In this document: one piece after another, positions 47,653 through 56,562 of the stretch
Position numbering within the stretch: position 1 is the stretch's first letter
How the letters are laid out: each line of letters begins with the position of its first letter
DNA from: Candidatus Wolfebacteria bacterium
GTDB lineage: Bacteria > Patescibacteriota > Minisyncoccia > Phycocordibacterales > Phycocordibacteraceae
Direction of reading: 5' to 3'
Assembly: GCA_002400985.2 (NCBI GenBank)
Contig: NVRX02000006.1
Location: forward strand, 33,110 to 91,515
DNA length: 58,406 nt
The notes under the pieces: generated by a model
What the model saw: only the letters and a program-made list of their open reading frames with translations
What the model was told of the DNA's origin: nothing
Database searches by the model: none
Program-made: the position numbers and the translations under genes

Positions 47653-48893
47653 AGCCATTTCAATTAATTCTTACAGGAGTCTTTGTTGTATTCGCAATTA
47701 TAGGATTATTGGTATTTGCAGGAGCAAATCCAGGAAGCGGAAAAAATACTATTGGAAATATTGTTATATGGGGAACACTTCCTTCGGGAGAGATGCGAGA
47801 GGTTCTTGATGCAGTACGTACTACACGGTCTGATTTTGATGGTGTGACATATACCGAGGTAGGTAGCGATGACTTCCACAGATTGTATACAGAAGCACTC
47901 GCAGTTGATCGTGGTCCAGACATGATCCTTGTTCCTCACACGCTTCTTGTTTCTGAAGCAGAGACACTTCCTGCAATTTCATTTGATTCATTTAGTCAGA
48001 GAGATTTTGAAGATACATTTATAACAGGTGCAGATATTGTTATTGCAAATGGATATTACGGAGTACCCGCAGGTATTGATCCTTTGGTGATGTATTACAA
48101 CAAATCATTGTTGAATAATGCACGAGTAAGTGAAGCTCCAAAATTCTGGGAGCAGTTTATAGGGCTTGCTCCACGGTTTGTAGAAACATCAGAAGGTCTG
48201 TCTATTGAAAAGAGTTTTGTTGCACTTGGCTCATATGAAAATATTCGATATGCAGAAAAAATCCTTGCAAGTTTCTTTTTCCAGGTTGGTTCTCCAATAA
48301 AAGACACAAAAGGAAACATTGTGCTTACCGATACAAAAGATACTGAAAGTGCGCTTCGTTTTTATACTGAGTTCGCAAATCCAAATACTAGTGCGTATAG
48401 TTGGAATAAAAGTGTAAAAGAAGATAGGCGTGCATTTCTTTCAAATGATCTTGCGCTGTACTTTGCTCCCGCAAGCGAAGGAGAAGCTCTGAAAGAAGCA
48501 AATCCAAACATCTCTATTGGAACAGCTCCATTTCCACAGCTAGAAGGGGGAACTCCTGTTGTGTATGGAGATGTATATGTGTTTGCCGTTCCACGAGACT
48601 CAAGGAATGTATTTGGTGCAAAAACTGCAGCGCTTGCATTTATAAACGTTACTGTGGCAGAAGCATTTTCTTCAATTACAGGAATTGCACCAGTGCGAAG
48701 AGACTTACTTGGTGTGGAACAAAAAGATCCTTTGGTAAGTCTTTCGTATGACCAGGCGTTTATTGCAAAAGGATGGCTCTCTCCACAACCTGCACAGGTA
48801 GACAGGGTGTTCTCTGCTATGGTTACAGATGTAGTAAGTGGAAGGAATGATGCACAAGAAGCAATCCTTACAGCACAACGATCACTAAAATAA
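47649..48893 (+). CDS. Family 1 extracellular solute-binding protein
   Basis: 'GVTYTEVGSDDFHRLYTEALAVDRGPDMILVPH...NGYYGVPAGIDPLVMYYNKSLLNNARVSEAPKFWEQFIGL'; N-terminal TM/signal. Confidence 0.85.
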   Translation: MKPFQLILTGVFVVFAIIGLLVFAGANPGSGKNTIGNIVIWGTLPSGEMREVLDAVRTTRSDFDGVTYTEVGSDDFHRLYTEALAVDRGPDMILVPHTLLVSEAETLPAISFDSFSQRDFEDTFITGADIVIANGYYGVPAGIDPLVMYYNKSLLNNARVSEAPKFWEQFIGLAPRFVETSEGLSIEKSFVALGSYENIRYAEKILASFFFQVGSPIKDTKGNIVLTDTKDTESALRFYTEFANPNTSAYSWNKSVKEDRRAFLSNDLALYFAPASEGEALKEANPNISIGTAPFPQLEGGTPVVYGDVYVFAVPRDSRNVFGAKTAALAFINVTVAEAFSSITGIAPVRRDLLGVEQKDPLVSLSYDQAFIAKGWLSPQPAQVDRVFSAMVTDVVSGRNDAQEAILTAQRSLK

Positions 48894-48894
48894 T

Positions 48895-49308
48895 ATGCGA
48901 ACATTACTCACAATTCTTTTTGGACTTTCATTAGCTTTAACTCCTGTGGTTGCTTTTGCTCAGCCAGGAGGTATTGGTGGCACTGATGGCACTGGAGGAA
49001 GTGGCGGTATTGGAGGAACACAAGAAGTTCAAAGTAACGGCATAAAACTAATTAATCCGCTTGCGGTAGACTCTCTTGAAGAGTTCCTTGCAGAAATACT
49101 CAAGTTTATTGTCCGTCTCGGTACTCTTGTGGTCATTGTTATGATTGTGGTTGTTGGGTTTATGTTTGTGGCGGCCAGAGGAAATCCTGAAGCAATTAGC
49201 AAGGCCAGAACAGCACTTCTGTGGACACTTGTAGGTGCTGTTATATTAATAGGTGCAGAAATTATTGCACAGGCTATTGCAGAAACAGTTAAAGCAATTG
49301 GTTCATGA
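48895..49308 (+). CDS. Two-TM pilin-like (TrbC/VirB2 or T4SS_pilin-like) protein
   Basis: Signal peptide, Gly-rich N-terminus, 'VMIVVVGFMFVAARGNPEAISKARTALLWTLVGAVILIGAEIIAQAIAETV'. Confidence 0.7.
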   Translation: MRTLLTILFGLSLALTPVVAFAQPGGIGGTDGTGGSGGIGGTQEVQSNGIKLINPLAVDSLEEFLAEILKFIVRLGTLVVIVMIVVVGFMFVAARGNPEAISKARTALLWTLVGAVILIGAEIIAQAIAETVKAIGS

Positions 49309-49550
49309 CATTTAAAATGTTTGTTACAGCATTAATAGATTTTTTTAATACTGCGGTAATTCCGTTGTTGATGTCACTGGTCCTTCTCATCTTTATGTGG
49401 GGGGTAGTACAGTACTTCTTTATTAAAAAGGAAGATCCCGAAGCTCGTATTGAAGGAGCTAAGTTCATGATGTGGGGAGTTATTGCCTTTGCGGTAATTG
49501 TCTCTATGTGGGGGTTGGTGAGTTTATTACTTAATTCGTTTGGAATCTAA
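49305..49550 (+). CDS. Two-TM pilin-like protein
   Basis: 'FMWGVVQYFFIKKEDPEARIEGAKFMMWGVIAFAVIVSMWGLVSLLLNSFGI'. Confidence 0.7.
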   Translation: MTFKMFVTALIDFFNTAVIPLLMSLVLLIFMWGVVQYFFIKKEDPEARIEGAKFMMWGVIAFAVIVSMWGLVSLLLNSFGI

Positions 49551-49554
49551 TATT

Positions 49555-50025
49555 ATGAAAAAGAATATACAAATAATTGGAATGTTGGCACTCATGGCAT
49601 TTATATTTGTGCCGATGTTTGCACATGCGCAGCTTACTGGAGGCAATATTGGAGAAGTTACAGTAGGTATAACAAATTTTATAGGAACCACCCTAATGAC
49701 ACTAGTATTTGCAATTGCACTACTTATGTTCGTGTGGGGACTTTTTAGTAGCTTTATACTAGGAGGAGCAAATGAAGAAAAGCGAAAAGAGGGAAAACAG
49801 CTTATGCTGTGGGGGATCATTGCCTTTGCGGTAATGGTGTCAATATGGGGGCTTGTGAGCATTATCACTACATCTTTTGACCTTAATGGAAACAAGAGTG
49901 TAACTATTCCAACCATTCCTTCCACTTCTGGATCTGCCGGTTCTCCATTTACCACAGGCGGTTCTTCTGCAGGAACTCCTTCTACGCCTGATCCGGTACC
50001 TACAGATGGATTCTTCGGAATATAA
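49555..50025 (+). CDS. Two-TM pilin-like protein with signal peptide and Pro/Ser/Thr-rich tail
   Basis: 'FVWGLFSSFILGGANEEKRKEGKQLMLWGIIAFAVMVSIWGLVSIITTSFDL'. Confidence 0.72.
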   Translation: MKKNIQIIGMLALMAFIFVPMFAHAQLTGGNIGEVTVGITNFIGTTLMTLVFAIALLMFVWGLFSSFILGGANEEKRKEGKQLMLWGIIAFAVMVSIWGLVSIITTSFDLNGNKSVTIPTIPSTSGSAGSPFTTGGSSAGTPSTPDPVPTDGFFGI

Positions 50026-50096
50026 AAACAGCAAGATTATCCACATAAATGAGTATGTATTGCAATAATGTCAGATAAGACGGTATTATAGGTTGT

Positions 50097-50471
50097 ATGA
50101 AAAAGAACACACAAATTTTAGGTACACTTAGTGGGTTAGCATTATACGCGGTAATGGTAATGCCTCTTGTAGCAGTGGCTCAGTTTGCAGGATCAGGCGT
50201 AGAAGATCTTGCGTCAGATATTATTACTTTTATTAATGAAACTCTTATTCCTCTTGTATTTGCACTAGCATTGATAGTGTTTATCTGGGGACTTTTCCAA
50301 AGTTTTATTATCGGTGGAACAAATGAAGAGAAGAGAGCTGAGGGAAAGCAACTCATGATGTGGGGAATTATTGCATTTGCAGTAATGGTATCAGTATGGG
50401 GACTTGTGAATATTCTTACAGGAACACTTGACCTTGATAATACTGTAGATCTTCCAGAGGTATTATTATAA
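50097..50471 (+). CDS. Two-TM pilin-like protein with signal peptide
   Basis: 'FIWGLFQSFIIGGTNEEKRAEGKQLMMWGIIAFAVMVSVWGLVNILTGTLDL'; near-identical core to the preceding protein. Confidence 0.72.
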   Translation: MKKNTQILGTLSGLALYAVMVMPLVAVAQFAGSGVEDLASDIITFINETLIPLVFALALIVFIWGLFQSFIIGGTNEEKRAEGKQLMMWGIIAFAVMVSVWGLVNILTGTLDLDNTVDLPEVLL

Positions 50472-50481
50472 CTAAACCGTA

Positions 50482-50748
50482 ATGAATCTAGATAGATTAC
50501 TTGACGGGTTTGTTCGAGAGTTAGTAAACCCATTCATAATACTTCTTATTGGTGTTGCAACAATCATTTTCATCTATGGAGTTCTAGAATTTCTAGGAAC
50601 CTTTGGAAAAGGGGATGAGGCACGAATAAAAGGACGTAGTCATATGGTATGGGGACTTATTGGGCTAGCCATAATGTTTGGCGTGTTCGGAATCTTGGGA
50701 ATTGTATTACGTACATTCGGCATAGATGCTCCATTAGACGTTCTGTAG
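50482..50748 (+). CDS. Two-TM pilin-like protein
   Basis: 'FIYGVLEFLGTFGKGDEARIKGRSHMVWGLIGLAIMFGVFGILGIVLRTFGI'. Confidence 0.7.
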   Translation: MNLDRLLDGFVRELVNPFIILLIGVATIIFIYGVLEFLGTFGKGDEARIKGRSHMVWGLIGLAIMFGVFGILGIVLRTFGIDAPLDVL

Positions 50749-50760
50749 ATAAAAATAAAA

Positions 50761-50788
50761 ACGGCGATCCAATAAAGGTCGCCGTTTT
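50761..50788 (+). terminator. Rho-independent terminator
   Basis: ACGGCGATC-CAATAAA-GGTCGCCGTTTTT. Confidence 0.8.
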
Positions 50789-50817
50789 TGTTTGTGTCAG
50801 GTTAAACAAAAGATTAA

Positions 50818-51288
50818 TCAGGAGTCGCAAACACGCGGCTGCTGGTTTCCTCCAGCTCGTTTCTGCCACGTTTTAAACACCAATATTTCACTGGATGTAT
50901 TTACGATCTTGTACCCGTCAAAGTAGAGTGTCCCTTGTACTGTTCGTGTATTAATGCGAACAACATAAGGAAGTATACTTTTGCAAGGGTCAAGATACGC
51001 ATGCCACGCACCGTCTTTTCGAAGCATGAAGACTGGTGAAGATTCACCTGCCTCAAGTACAAATTCAGATGGTGTGAGGGGTGCAGAAATTGTCTGCCTC
51101 CGTGTCTCCGGTCTACTGTTAAGTAGATTAAAGACAAAAATAGCAGAAAAAATTGCAGCAATAAGCCAGAAAGTTTTCCAGGCATTTAACCAGGTAAGTC
51201 TCCTGCCGTTCATTTTTGGCATCTTCTTACTTCCGTAAAGAAGAAGAAAGATGACAAGCATTGTGGCCAGTGTAATGAAAATAACCAT
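50818..51288 (-). CDS. Hypothetical two-TM protein with a soluble C-terminal domain, partner of the SPFH gene
   Basis: ORF overlapping the SPFH gene end by one base; two N-terminal TM segments. Confidence 0.65.
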   Translation of the reverse strand: MVIFITLATMLVIFLLLYGSKKMPKMNGRRLTWLNAWKTFWLIAAIFSAIFVFNLLNSRPETRRQTISAPLTPSEFVLEAGESSPVFMLRKDGAWHAYLDPCKSILPYVVRINTRTVQGTLYFDGYKIVNTSSEILVFKTWQKRAGGNQQPRVCDS

Positions 51289-52454
51289 TATACTTCCTCC
51301 GGCTTAGTGTTGTCTTTATTAAGCAACCTTGCAGCAGCAGCCTTTATCAGGCTATCACTGTCAGAGTCAGATGACAGGCCATTGGTAACAATAACAGTGT
51401 TGCCATTTGCACCAACCTTATCAAGTGTAAGGAGTTTTAGTATATCAAGCCCATATTCGTGAGCCTTGGCTGTCTTAGCAATTACTTCAAATGCCTTTGC
51501 GTTAGCTTTGCCTACTTTACGTATGTCATAGGCCTTGCCGTCAGCAAGTATTCTCATTGCGTCTCTTTCTCCTTCTACTTTTTTACGACGTACATCAGCT
51601 GCAATTACTGAAATTGTACGTTCTTGAGTAAGCTCTCGGTATTCTCCGAGAGGGTCAATCTTTAGAAGATACGCGTTCTCTATTGTGACGCCATAAGTTT
51701 CAGAAACCCACTCTTTGATGGATTTTCCTGGACCAGGACCATCTCCAGGAGTGTGACCGGCTGTATCTTCAGCCTCTTGAGCACAAAGAATTCGATCAGA
51801 AAAACCGCCTTCTTTATGTCTGCTTGTCTGCTCCTTTATAAGTTCTTCATATGTTTTACTTGCCGCATAATCTTTTGCAATCTCGTTGAGAATACTCTCG
51901 ATTATTTGCGGCCAGTCCTCATTCATGAAGAGGGCTTTATATGGGTTTGTAATCCTTATAATTGCCACATACTCTAGAGTAACTGGAATAATCTCGCCAT
52001 CATCACCGTGCGTTTCACCATCCGGCAAAACCATCGAGTATGGAAAGCGAGTTGCAAAAGCAAAGTTGGTTGACACATTAGTACGAGCAACAACCTTGCT
52101 TTCTTTTCCGTCTTGTTGCATTTCCCGCCATGACAGTTTGTACTGGTGTACATTCTGCGCGAAAGGAATTCCAACAAATTTCCAACCAAATATATTCCAA
52201 GGATTTTTCTTAGGTGTTGTGTCAGGAATAATTTCCCAACGCTCATCATCTCCTCCAGTTCCTTTGAATTTATGTCCAGAATATACCATTACAAAACGAT
52301 TAAATGCATTACCGTTCATAATGGCTTGGACAGTTCCTTCTTTTGGCTTTGTAAAAACAATGCCATTGTCCGCAAAGAGTCTGTCGACCCAAAACGGAGA
52401 GGTAAGAGCCACTCCGACACCTACCGAAGTCAATACTGTTGATAAAAGCAACAT
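51288..52454 (-). CDS. SPFH/Band 7-like domain protein
   Basis: N-terminal hydrophobic segment, Band-7-like core and 'LTQERTISVIAADVRRKKVEGERDAMRILADGKAYDIRKVGKANAKAFEVIAKT' flotillin-like helix; GAAAGGAG SD. Confidence 0.7.
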   Translation of the reverse strand: MLLLSTVLTSVGVGVALTSPFWVDRLFADNGIVFTKPKEGTVQAIMNGNAFNRFVMVYSGHKFKGTGGDDERWEIIPDTTPKKNPWNIFGWKFVGIPFAQNVHQYKLSWREMQQDGKESKVVARTNVSTNFAFATRFPYSMVLPDGETHGDDGEIIPVTLEYVAIIRITNPYKALFMNEDWPQIIESILNEIAKDYAASKTYEELIKEQTSRHKEGGFSDRILCAQEAEDTAGHTPGDGPGPGKSIKEWVSETYGVTIENAYLLKIDPLGEYRELTQERTISVIAADVRRKKVEGERDAMRILADGKAYDIRKVGKANAKAFEVIAKTAKAHEYGLDILKLLTLDKVGANGNTVIVTNGLSSDSDSDSLIKAAAARLLNKDNTKPEEV

Positions 52455-52512
52455 AACTCACTCCTTTCATTTTTTTTGTTTAACCTGACAAAGAGCTTCT
52501 TTGTCTGAGCAC

Positions 52513-52540
52513 ACTATACAATAAATAAGTGAAATGTCAA
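52513..52540 (-). promoter_or_regulatory. Sigma-70-type promoter for the SPFH operon
   Basis: Reverse strand TTGACA, 16 nt spacer, TATAGT; an untranslated leader with SD follows. Confidence 0.7.
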
Positions 52541-52575
52541 AGATAAAACCGCCATATATGGCGGTCTATCTATAC

Positions 52576-52660
52576 TGGTGGGGATGGGGAGACTTGAACT
52601 CCCACAGATTACTCTACTAGTTCCTAAGACTAGCGCGTCTACCAATTCCGCCACATCCCC
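52576..52660 (-). tRNA. tRNA-Leu (TAG), CCA encoded
   Basis: Reverse complement GGGGATGTGGCGGAATTGGTAGACGCGCTAGTCTTAGGAACTAGTAGAG...CATCCCCACCA; long variable arm. Confidence 0.93.
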
Positions 52661-52693
52661 ATGTGGTCGCCGCAGTATATCAAAAACATGCGA

Positions 52694-52768
52694 GTCCGCC
52701 CACTAGGACTCGAACCTAGGACCCACTGCTTAAGAGGCAGTTGCTCTACCAACTGAGCTATAGGCGGA
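52694..52768 (-). tRNA. tRNA-Lys (CTT)
   Basis: Reverse complement TCCGCCTATAGCTCAGTTGGTAGAGCAACTGCCTCTTAAGCAGTGGGTCCTAGGTTCGAGTCCTAGTGGGCGGA. Confidence 0.93.
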
Positions 52769-52834
52769 TATCAAAAGATAGTAACTGAATATAGAATCTT
52801 TGCAATGCTTTGTTGTTGTAAAGATGTTTTGTAT

Positions 52835-52923
52835 TGGTGCCGGGAGCGGGAATTGAACCCGCACGATCATAATTGATCAAGGGAGTTTAAGTCCCTCGTG
52901 TCTACCAATTCCACCATCCCGAC
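52835..52923 (-). tRNA. tRNA-Leu (TAA), CCA encoded
   Basis: Reverse complement GTCGGGATGGTGGAATTGGTAGACACGAGGGACTTAAACTCCCTTGATC...TCCCGGCACCA; long variable arm. Confidence 0.93.
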
Positions 52924-52929
52924 AAAATG

Positions 52930-53001
52930 AGGCCTGGGCGGGAATCGAACCCGCGCATAGGAGTTTTGCAAACTCTCGCGTTACCACTTCGCCACCAGGC
53001 C
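52930..53001 (-). tRNA. tRNA-Cys (GCA)
   Basis: Reverse complement GGCCTGGTGGCGAAGTGGTAACGCGAGAGTTTGCAAAACTCCTATGCGCGGGTTCGATTCCCGCCCAGGCCT; U73. Confidence 0.92.
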
Positions 53002-53002
53002 A

Positions 53003-53329
53003 TTATTCCTCTCCTCGTAAGATTTCATCAATACGTTGTCTGTTCTTTTCTCCTTCGTCAATTTTGAAATCAACGAATGGTAGTACTTTAAACGATATTC
53101 GTTGCTTTACAAAGCTTCTGAAGTCATTCCTGTGTCTTTTAAGGAAGGCGAGTGCACCCTGCTCGTTATCATTGGGATATACGCTAACAAATATTGTTAA
53201 CTGTTTTAAGTCAGGAGAGATTGATGCATCAGTTACTGTAATAAGATTATTCCTATTTGCTTCGCGTGAGATATACTCTCCTGCAATTTTCATCATCTCT
53301 TCTCGAATCTTTTTTTGTCTATCGGTCAT
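53003..53329 (-). CDS. rbfA: Ribosome-binding factor A
   Basis: 'ITVTDASISPDLKQLTIFVSVYP...RSFVKQRISFKVLPFVDFKIDEGEKNRQRIDEIL', adjacent to infB. Confidence 0.9.
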   Translation of the reverse strand: MTDRQKKIREEMMKIAGEYISREANRNNLITVTDASISPDLKQLTIFVSVYPNDNEQGALAFLKRHRNDFRSFVKQRISFKVLPFVDFKIDEGEKNRQRIDEILRGEE

Positions 53330-54816
53330 GATTCTACTATGTGGTATGCCTCAATGTAATCTCCTTCAACAAACTCAATTTTTGAATCAAGCTCCCCTCC
53401 AAACTCAGTATCTACTGGTACTGAGTCCACATCTACACGCATACTTTGAAGGTTGGTAAGTTTTCCTTCTCCAAGAAGTACATTTCGACGCAAGATACGT
53501 ACCGTACTGTTAAGGCGCATTTCTCCTTTTTTAACCTTTGCTCCAAACACTTGTTTTGTTCCAACCTTGTTGAAGAGTCTTATAATCTTTGCTTCTCCAA
53601 GAATCTCTTCCTTTTGAATCTTTGGTGCACGAGCAATAAGAGTTTCCTCTACGTACTCTGCAAGATTGTAGATAATATCAAAATTCTTTGCTTCAATACC
53701 TTTACGCTCTGCAAGACTTGCAACACTTGCAGCGATACCCGTGTGAAAGGCTACGACAACTCCCTCAGGAGCCGCTACGGCTGTTTTGATGTCTCCTTCG
53801 TTGATTGCTCCCACTCCGCTCATTACAACCTTTATAGTGATGTTTTCATGAGAAATCTTTGCAAGCTCATGCTCGATAGCAGGCAAGCTTCCTACAACAT
53901 CAGTTTTTATAATAAGAGGGAGGATGGCACCTTCACGTTTTTTTATTGGTTCATAAGATATTTCTACTTTTTCTCCTACATATGATTTTGCAAGTTTCTC
54001 CACGTCTTTTTTCTTTGCAACCACACTAAAGGGTGCCCCTACGTCAGGAAGTGTATTAAATCCAATAATACGAACAGGTGATGAGAATGTTGCTGTGTCT
54101 ATCCTATCTCCTTTAAAGTCTTCAATAAATCGTATGGGAGAAACAGAGTTTTTTGACACAATAAAAGATCCTATAGAAAGTGTTCCGTTTTTTATAATGA
54201 GTGTTGCAGAGTCACCACGCTTTTTATCCTTTGTTGCTTCAAGCACTACACCAGAAGCTGAGGCTTTTTCATCTCCGGTAAGTTCCTCAAGCTCAGCTGC
54301 AAGAAGGATGAGATCAAGAAGCTCGGGAACACCATCTCCTGTTTTTGAAGAAATAGGAGCAAAAGGAACATCTCCTCCGAGACCTTCAAGGTATATTTCA
54401 TTTTCAAGAAGAGATGTTTTTACCTTCTCAAGGTCTGCACCATTGGTGTCCATTTTTGTAATAGCAACAACAAAAGGAATGCCTGCATCTTTGATAGCTT
54501 TGTGTGCTTCTATTGTTTGTGGTTTTACCCCGTCATCTCCTGCAACAATAAGAATGGCGATGTCGGCAATATCAGCTCCACTTGCACGCATTGCACGAAA
54601 CGCTTCATGCCCTGGAGTATCAAGAAATGTAATCTTCTTTTCTCCATCCTTTGTTTTATGAACAACCTCGTACGCAGATACGTGTTGTGTTATTCCTCCA
54701 GCTTCTCCGTCAACAGTGTTTTCTTTACGAATATAATCAAGGAGAGAAGATTTTCCATGATCAATGTGGCCCATCACTGCTACTACAGGAGGTCGTATTG
54801 TTGTGTTGTTACTCAT
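53326..54816 (-). CDS. infB: Translation initiation factor IF-2 (short form, no long N-terminal extension)
   Basis: 'PPVVAVMGHIDHGKSSLLDYIRKENTVDGEAGGITQHVSAYEV', 'FLDTPGHEAFRAMRASGADIADIAILIVAGDDGVKPQTIEAH'. Confidence 0.96.
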   Translation of the reverse strand: MSNNTTIRPPVVAVMGHIDHGKSSLLDYIRKENTVDGEAGGITQHVSAYEVVHKTKDGEKKITFLDTPGHEAFRAMRASGADIADIAILIVAGDDGVKPQTIEAHKAIKDAGIPFVVAITKMDTNGADLEKVKTSLLENEIYLEGLGGDVPFAPISSKTGDGVPELLDLILLAAELEELTGDEKASASGVVLEATKDKKRGDSATLIIKNGTLSIGSFIVSKNSVSPIRFIEDFKGDRIDTATFSSPVRIIGFNTLPDVGAPFSVVAKKKDVEKLAKSYVGEKVEISYEPIKKREGAILPLIIKTDVVGSLPAIEHELAKISHENITIKVVMSGVGAINEGDIKTAVAAPEGVVVAFHTGIAASVASLAERKGIEAKNFDIIYNLAEYVEETLIARAPKIQKEEILGEAKIIRLFNKVGTKQVFGAKVKKGEMRLNSTVRILRRNVLLGEGKLTNLQSMRVDVDSVPVDTEFGGELDSKIEFVEGDYIEAYHIVES

Positions 54817-54817
54817 A

Positions 54818-55300
54818 TTATTTTTTTGAATGCTTTAGCACAGCCTGCTCTTCTTCTGTTAGTTCAAATGAAGAAGTGTAATTTTCAACTGGCTTTGCAT
54901 AGATACGCATCTTGTCGCGTATATAAAGGCTTGAAAGCACCATACCATTCCCATCCTCACTTACAAGTGCTGTAGCGAAACTTTGCTTCCCGCCATCTCC
55001 AGTGCCATTAAATGCATCAAATCTAAGTACGTGAGGTGCGTGGGCACTTTTTTTAATACGTTCATCATGATTAATAAATGTTTCTATAGCTTCTTTTTGA
55101 AATACATCGACTTTTTCTTTATGTGAGACAAGTGTAGAAATAACACTTTCTAGATTTTTCCCAGTATTTCCTTTGAATATTTTTCCTAACCGTATAAAAA
55201 GAATAAGTAATAACAAAAGAAAGATGCTGTTTATTACCAAAAGCGCTCCGAGAGCGTAGGTGATTTGAGTGCTTGTAAATTGTGTGAGAATCTCTTCCAT
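54818..55300 (-). CDS. DUF4446-like protein
   Basis: 'VLRFDAFNGTGDGGKQSFATALVSEDGNGMVLSSLYIRDKMRIYAKPV', N-terminal TM. Confidence 0.85.
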   Translation of the reverse strand: MEEILTQFTSTQITYALGALLVINSIFLLLLLILFIRLGKIFKGNTGKNLESVISTLVSHKEKVDVFQKEAIETFINHDERIKKSAHAPHVLRFDAFNGTGDGGKQSFATALVSEDGNGMVLSSLYIRDKMRIYAKPVENYTSSFELTEEEQAVLKHSKK

Positions 55301-55359
55301 GCAGACCATGGTAGATGCTCTCTTGCAGTTTTGCAAACAAGAGCGTACAACAGTAGGTA

Positions 55360-56532
55360 ATGAGTAGGCGAATATATCTAGATTATGCGAGTGCAATGCC
55401 GACAACACCTTCGGTATTTTCTGCAATGAAGCCGCATATGCTTACATTTTTTGGAAACCCAGGAGCAAATCATAGTGAAGGAAGGATTGCAAAAGAGGCT
55501 CTTAATAATGCTCGATCTAGTGTCGCAGATGTACTAAAGGTAAAGCAAGAAGAAATAATTTTTACATCAGGTGCAACAGAAGCAAACACACTCGCGATAA
55601 TTGGGCATGTTGAAGGGCTGCGTAAACAGGGACGCACATACAAAGATATGCATGTGGTTACTTCTGCTATTGAGCATGTAAATGTGCTTAAGAGTATAGA
55701 AGCCCTCAAAGAGAAGGGGGTGCTAGTAAGTATTGTATTTCCAAATGAAGAGGGAATTATTACTCCAAAGAGTGTGCAGGATGCACTTACCAATAAAACA
55801 GTGCTTGTTTCTATTCAGTATGTAAATAGTGAGATTGGTACGATTATGCCCCTTCGAAAAATAAAAAAGTTTGTCAATTCTTTCAACAAAGACATTGTGG
55901 TACATACCGATGCTGCACAAGCAGCCCTGTTCCTTCCTCTGTTGTTTGAGCAGGTTGGGGTAGATATGATCACGCTTGATGGACAGAAGTTTGGTGGACC
56001 AAGAGGTGTGGGGGCACTTATTAAAAAACGAAACGTAGCACTTACACCAATTCTTTTTGGGGGAGGACAAGAAGAAGGAATGCGACCGGGAACTGAAAAC
56101 GTTGCGCTTATTGTTGGATTTGCTCATTCATTACAAGAGGCGCAAGATACGCATGAGGAGAAAAAAGAAACTACAACAGCGTTGCGTAATTGGACCATAA
56201 ATGAAATAGAAAAAAATGTTGAGCGTGTTCTTATAAATGGAAGTAAGGAGAAACGGGTAGCAAACAACATAAATATTTCTTTTCTGGGACGTGATAGTGA
56301 ATACTTGGCAGCATATTTAGATAAAAAAGGATTTGCAGTTTCTACAAAAGTTACGTGTGATACAGGATCTGGTATTGGATCAGATGTCGTTCGGATTGTG
56401 ACAGGGGATGAAAGTAGGGCGAATTCTACACTTCGCATTACTCTTGGGCCGTCTACAAAAAAATCAGAGATGCGACGTTTTGTGAAGACTCTCGTAGAAG
56501 GTGTTGCATTTCTTGACGAACATAAGATATAA
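55360..56532 (+). CDS. Cysteine desulfurase (NifS/IscS-like)
   Basis: 'RIYLDYASAMPTTPSVFSAM', 'IIFTSGATEANTLAI', 'VHTDAAQAALFL', 'ITLDGQKFGGPRGVGALI', 'GMRPGTENVALIVGFAHSL'. Confidence 0.9.
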   Translation: MSRRIYLDYASAMPTTPSVFSAMKPHMLTFFGNPGANHSEGRIAKEALNNARSSVADVLKVKQEEIIFTSGATEANTLAIIGHVEGLRKQGRTYKDMHVVTSAIEHVNVLKSIEALKEKGVLVSIVFPNEEGIITPKSVQDALTNKTVLVSIQYVNSEIGTIMPLRKIKKFVNSFNKDIVVHTDAAQAALFLPLLFEQVGVDMITLDGQKFGGPRGVGALIKKRNVALTPILFGGGQEEGMRPGTENVALIVGFAHSLQEAQDTHEEKKETTTALRNWTINEIEKNVERVLINGSKEKRVANNINISFLGRDSEYLAAYLDKKGFAVSTKVTCDTGSGIGSDVVRIVTGDESRANSTLRITLGPSTKKSEMRRFVKTLVEGVAFLDEHKI

Positions 56533-56562
56533 ACATTCTGTTTGTAATGTAATATAAGACTC

